Below are positions 6,244-8,371 of a stretch of DNA of 8,371 bases, one piece after another. This DNA comes from UBA1715 sp045599365 (GTDB taxonomy: Bacteria; Bacteroidota; Bacteroidia; Bacteroidales; UBA1715). Under the pieces are notes generated by a model that was not told where the DNA came from, ran no database searches, and saw nothing but the letters and a program-made list of their open reading frames with translations. Position numbers and translations under genes: made by a program. Within the stretch, counting starts at the first letter, position 1, and each line of letters opens with the position of its first letter. The stretch covers positions 1-8,371 of the forward strand of contig JAZRVS010000061.1 of assembly GCA_045599365.1 (NCBI GenBank), in the 5' to 3' direction.

Positions 6244-6663
6244 ATGAAAAAATATACTATTGTTGCTATACTTTCAACTATATTGTTTGTTGCTTGCACA
6301 AACGAAAAAGAACAAATTGTAGCAACGCATCCCAATGGGAAACCATCTTACGTTGAATATTTTTCGGAGAATGACACTCTTAATCCAACAAGGACAGTTC
6401 GGTTCTATTATAATGGTGAGAAACAAGAAGAAACCAACTATAAAGATGGTATCAAAAACGGTATCAACACTTTTTGGTATCAAAATGGAGAAAAAATGTT
6501 TGAAGGAACTTATAAAGATGGCCTTCAAGATGGGACATTTACACAATGGTTTGACAATGGCAAAGTTGACTACATTGCAGAATACGAAGATGGTCGTCCA
6601 ACAGGGACATGGAAATACTTTTCAAAAGATGGAAATTTAGTATCTGAACAAAAAATGAAATAA
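6244..6663 (+). CDS. Small MORN-repeat lipoprotein (YwqK-like repeats)
   Basis: This is a 139-residue predicted lipoprotein. The start ATG 6244 gives a clean signal peptide, MKK then a hydrophobic stretch (4-17) and the lipobox FVAC with the lipidated Cys at 18; an upstream TTG at 6217 would bury this signal. The mature part is MORN_2-type repeats: three units of exactly 24 residues (55-78, 79-102, 103-126) with the pattern x-x-NGE/K...Y-K/E-DG...G-x-x-x-x-W/F. A degenerate unit lies before them (29-54) and a partial one after (127-139). Such repeats are beta-hairpin arrays, common in Bacteroidota. Databases often label them 'YwqK family antitoxin', but nothing here suggests a toxin-antitoxin pair. 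The residues after the Cys (TNEKE) are fairly acidic and could act as a surface-export signal. The gene stands alone; its stop lies just before the tRNA-His promoter. Molecular function is unknown. Confidence 0.85.
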   Translation: MKKYTIVAILSTILFVACTNEKEQIVATHPNGKPSYVEYFSENDTLNPTRTVRFYYNGEKQEETNYKDGIKNGINTFWYQNGEKMFEGTYKDGLQDGTFTQWFDNGKVDYIAEYEDGRPTGTWKYFSKDGNLVSEQKMK

Positions 6664-6666
6664 AGT

Positions 6667-6696
6667 TTTGCGATAATAAAAATTTAATTACTTTTG
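6667..6696 (+). promoter_or_regulatory. Bacteroidota-type promoter of tRNA-His
   Basis: TTTG (6667-6670), an 18-base spacer and TACTTTTG (6689-6696) match the -33/-7 consensus with the same spacing as the rplU promoter. The start point is expected near 6703, about seven bases before the tRNA. The -33 box begins four bases after the lipoprotein stop codon. Confidence 0.75.
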
Positions 6697-6710
6697 CACC
6701 GAATTACATG

Positions 6711-6784
6711 GTGCCCATAGTTCAGTTGGTTAGAGCGTCAGATTGTGGTTCTGAATGTCGAGAGTTCGAATCTCTCTGGGCACC
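6711..6784 (+). tRNA. tRNA-His (anticodon GTG)
   Basis: It folds as a full cloverleaf. The acceptor stem is GTGCCCA (6711-6717) with TGGGCAC (6777-6783), all seven pairs Watson-Crick. The D stem is GTTC/GAGC, the anticodon stem TCAGA/TCTGA with loop TTGTGGT, and the T stem GAGAG/CTCTC with loop TTCGAAT. The anticodon GTG is at 6745-6747, reading CAC/CAU. The base before the acceptor stem (6710) is G and position 73 (6784) is C. This is the G-1:C73 identity pair of tRNA-His, so some annotations may start at 6710. CCA is not fully encoded (CAA follows C73), so the end must be added by the CCA enzyme. Confidence 0.97.
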
Positions 6785-6785
6785 C

Positions 6786-6820
6786 AAAGGAAGAATGAGA
6801 TATCGTTCTTCCTTTTTTTT
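6786..6820 (+). terminator. Intrinsic terminator after tRNA-His
   Basis: AAAGGAAGAA (6786-6795) pairs with TTCTTCCTTT (6806-6815). The stem continues by a T-G wobble, G-C and A-T to a GATA loop, and a run of eight T (6813-6820) follows. It starts two bases after the tRNA, as expected for a single-tRNA transcript. Confidence 0.85.
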
Positions 6821-6854
6821 GTGCAACACATACATTTATTTTCGCAAAATTTTC

Positions 6855-6862
6855 TAACTTTG
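6855..6862 (+). promoter_or_regulatory. -7 element of the pgk promoter
   Basis: TAACTTTG is a perfect TAnnTTTG. The -33 box is weak (TTTA at 6835-6838, spacer 16). The start point would be near 6869, giving a leader of about 34 bases to the pgk ATG. The position between the tRNA terminator and pgk supports it. Confidence 0.6.
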
Positions 6863-6902
6863 GGCTGCAAAAATTTAGTATTAACAATAAACAATTTATA
6901 CG

Positions 6903-8171
6903 ATGCAAACAATTGACAATTACAAATTTGCTGGGAAAAAAGCTATCGTTCGCGTGGACTTCAACGTGCCACTAGAAGGCGGTAAAGTTAAAGATGACAC
7001 TCGTATTATGGGTGCACTTTCAACATTGAAAAAAGTGTTGGCTGATGGTGGTTCTTTGATTATTATGTCTCACATGGGTAAACCCAAAGGACAAGTTGCT
7101 GCAAAATATTCTTTGGGACAAATCGTTGACGCTGTTTCCGAACGTCTTGGTGCTCCTGTAAAATTTGCTCCTGATTGTGCTAAAGCTGCTGACGTTGCTG
7201 CTGCCTTGAAACCAGGAGAAGTTCTTATGTTGGAAAACCTTCGTTTCTACCCAGAAGAAGAAGGTAAACCTGTTGGAATCGAAAAAGAAGATCCTAACTA
7301 CGATGCAGCTAAGAAAGAAATGAAAGCAAAACAAAAAGAATTTGCTAAAACATTGGCATCTTACGCTGACTGCTACATTATGGACGCATTCGGAACAGCA
7401 CACCGTTCTCACGCTTCTACTGCAGTTATCGCTGATTACTTCAACGAAGACAGTAAAATGTTAGGTTACTTGATGGAAAAAGAAGTTAAGGCTGTTGACA
7501 ACGTATTGAACAACATCAATCGTCCATTTGTTGCTATCATGGGTGGTTCTAAAGTTTCTACAAAAATCGGTATCATCGAAAACTTGATGACAAAAGTTGA
7601 CAAACTTATCCTTTGCGGTGGTATGACTTATACTTTTGCTAAAGCAAATGGTGGTAAAGTTGGTTCTTCTATCTGCGAAGAAGATAAACTTGATTTAGCT
7701 CTTAACATTCAAGAATTAGCAAAGAAAAACAACGTAGAATTAGTTCTTGGAACTGACTCTGTTATCACAAATGCTTTCGATTTCGACACAATGTCGTTGA
7801 AAGCTGGTGCTGACGTTAAAGTTGCCCCTTCAGGTGCAATTGTTGATGGTTACGAAGGTTTGGATGCTGGACCAGACAGCCAAAAGAAATTTGCTGACGC
7901 TATTAAAGGTGCTAAAACAATTCTTTGGAACGGTCCTGCTGGAGTATTCGAATGTGACGACTTCACTGCTGGTTCAAAAGCTATTGCAAATGCTATCGCA
8001 GCTGCAACAAAAGAAGGTGCATTCTCTTTAATCGGTGGTGGCGATTCTGTCGCTTGTATCAACAAATTCGGCTTAGCTGACCAAGTTTCTTACATCTCAA
8101 CGGGTGGTGGTGCTTTACTTGAAGCTATTGGAGGTAAAGTTCTTCCAGGTGTTGCAGCAATCAAGAAATAA
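6903..8171 (+). CDS. pgk: Phosphoglycerate kinase
   Basis: PGK transfers phosphate between 1,3-bisphosphoglycerate and ADP in glycolysis and works in reverse in gluconeogenesis; it is a cytosolic monomer. The 422 residues show all family signatures: RVDFNVPLEGG (17-27), SHMGKPKG (56-63), ENLRFYPEEE (111-120), DAFGTAHRSHAS (161-172), GGSKVSTKI, then the nucleotide-binding LWNGPAGVFE (341-350) and GGGDS (378-382), with a closing TGGGALLEAIGG. It is longer than many bacterial PGKs (E. coli 387 residues), mainly through a lysine-rich segment at about 118-150 between ENLRF and DAFGTAHR. Codons lean to GCT, GGT, AAC and TTC and away from the A/T-ending choices of nadB or pbpC, as expected of a highly expressed gene. 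It has its own promoter and terminator, so it is monocistronic. Confidence 0.98.
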   Translation: MQTIDNYKFAGKKAIVRVDFNVPLEGGKVKDDTRIMGALSTLKKVLADGGSLIIMSHMGKPKGQVAAKYSLGQIVDAVSERLGAPVKFAPDCAKAADVAAALKPGEVLMLENLRFYPEEEGKPVGIEKEDPNYDAAKKEMKAKQKEFAKTLASYADCYIMDAFGTAHRSHASTAVIADYFNEDSKMLGYLMEKEVKAVDNVLNNINRPFVAIMGGSKVSTKIGIIENLMTKVDKLILCGGMTYTFAKANGGKVGSSICEEDKLDLALNIQELAKKNNVELVLGTDSVITNAFDFDTMSLKAGADVKVAPSGAIVDGYEGLDAGPDSQKKFADAIKGAKTILWNGPAGVFECDDFTAGSKAIANAIAAATKEGAFSLIGGGDSVACINKFGLADQVSYISTGGGALLEAIGGKVLPGVAAIKK

Positions 8172-8191
8172 TTTTGATTACATATTTAAAG

Positions 8192-8226
8192 AAAATCCTT
8201 CTCTGTCAGCAGGGAAGGATTTTTTT
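8192..8226 (+). terminator. Intrinsic terminator of pgk
   Basis: ATCCTTC (8195-8201) pairs with GAAGGAT (8214-8220). The stem continues by a T-G wobble and C-G, T-A, G-C pairs to a TCAG loop, and AAA/TTT extends the base. A run of T to 8226 follows. It lies 20 bases after the pgk stop. Confidence 0.88.
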
Positions 8227-8228
8227 AT

Positions 8229-8267
8229 AAAAAAAGAGACTGTCTCAAAAGAGCAGTCTCTTTTTTT
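8229..8267. terminator. Near-perfect palindromic hairpin, likely bidirectional terminator
   Basis: AAAAAAAGAGACTG (8229-8242) pairs over 14 bp with CAGTCTCTTTTTTT (8254-8267). After a bulged T, CTC (8244-8246) pairs with GAG (8251-8253) around an AAAA loop. Both strands end in seven T, so it can stop transcription from pgk (as a second terminator) and from any minus-strand gene entering from the right. The unit GAGACTGTCTCAAAA also resembles what I remember of insertion-sequence ends in this phylum, but that is unverified. Confidence 0.65.
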
Positions 8268-8370
8268 ATGCTGCAAACTTTTCAGATTGAGAAAAACTGA
8301 GAAATTTATCAGTTTTTGAAAAAATCTTTGATTTTGCTCTTGGGAAATAGAAAATTTTGGAAAAACGACA
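8266..8370 (-). other. Possible 3' end of a minus-strand gene (partial, weak)
   Basis: A minus-strand frame is open from the right edge for 34 codons to a TAA at 8268-8266, inside the foot of the bidirectional hairpin. It ends ...FSQSEKFAA and is rich in Ser, Lys and Phe. A stop sitting on a terminator is the normal arrangement for a gene end. However, the stretch is very AT-rich and other minus frames are also partly open (one ends at the TGA at 8311-8309). I do not recognise the protein. A transposase C-terminus is a guess from the adjoining palindrome only. Confidence 0.2.
8292..8317. repeat. 9-bp inverted repeat
   Basis: AAAAACTGA (8292-8300) and TCAGTTTTT (8309-8317) flank an 8-base spacer. 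Read on the minus strand its 3' arm ends in TTTTT, so it could be a weak terminator for a gene ending at the TGA at 8311-8309. The plus strand has no T tract after it. It could also be a chance palindrome in AT-rich sequence or part of a mobile-element end. Confidence 0.45.
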
Positions 8371-8371
8371 A

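Noticed and set aside
6711..6784. tRNA-His 3' end as an integration (att) site
   Set aside because: No integrase gene and no repeated tRNA fragment is seen downstream within the window.
6730..6912. Minus-strand 60-codon frame with the string VPREIRTLDIQNHNLTL
   Set aside because: The recognisable part is the antisense of the tRNA-His gene; this peptide type is a known artefact of translating across tRNAs. The frame also runs through the tRNA terminator and pgk promoter.
8104..8319. 71-codon plus frame overlapping the pgk 3' end
   Set aside because: It starts inside pgk in another frame and runs through two strong terminator hairpins; no family resemblance.

Overview
The window looks like a chromosomal stretch from an AT-rich member of the Bacteroidota, most likely order Bacteroidales. 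The evidence is internal. Several promoters carry the Bacteroidota sigma-A -7 element TAnnTTTG, two of them with a TTTG box 18 bases upstream. Start codons generally lack a strong Shine-Dalgarno. The proteins (PBP1C, a MORN-repeat lipoprotein, a long phosphoglycerate kinase, a SiaC/DUF1987 protein) fit that phylum. The species cannot be named from the sequence.

Layout. Bases 1-3043 form a tight plus-strand run: the 3' end of a nucleotide-sugar dehydrogenase, gmhA (sedoheptulose-7-phosphate isomerase), a SiaC-family phosphoprotein and nadB (L-aspartate oxidase). Gaps are 1, 2 and 11 bases, and the run ends in a strong hairpin terminator. Next, also on plus, is pbpC (penicillin-binding protein 1C, 3055-5355). 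It converges on the minus-strand rplU-rpmA ribosomal operon (6056 down to 5467), which ends in two tandem minus-oriented terminators. A divergent intergenic region (6057-6243) holds the rplU promoter and a candidate promoter for a small plus-strand MORN-repeat lipoprotein (6244-6663). Then follow tRNA-His(GTG) with its own promoter and terminator, and pgk (6903-8171) with its terminator. The last ~145 bases hold a second, bidirectional-looking hairpin and AT-rich sequence that may be the 3' end of a minus-strand gene or mobile element.

Function. The first two genes point to surface polysaccharide or LPS precursor synthesis (UDP-sugar uronic acid and heptose). nadB starts de novo NAD synthesis, and pbpC builds or repairs peptidoglycan. 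rplU, rpmA, tRNA-His and pgk are core housekeeping genes. The least ordinary item is the SiaC-like phospho-switch protein placed without visible kinase or phosphatase partners between an LPS gene and an NAD gene. I see no CRISPR array, no intact transposase and no clear undescribed multi-gene system; most of the window is ordinary core genome.
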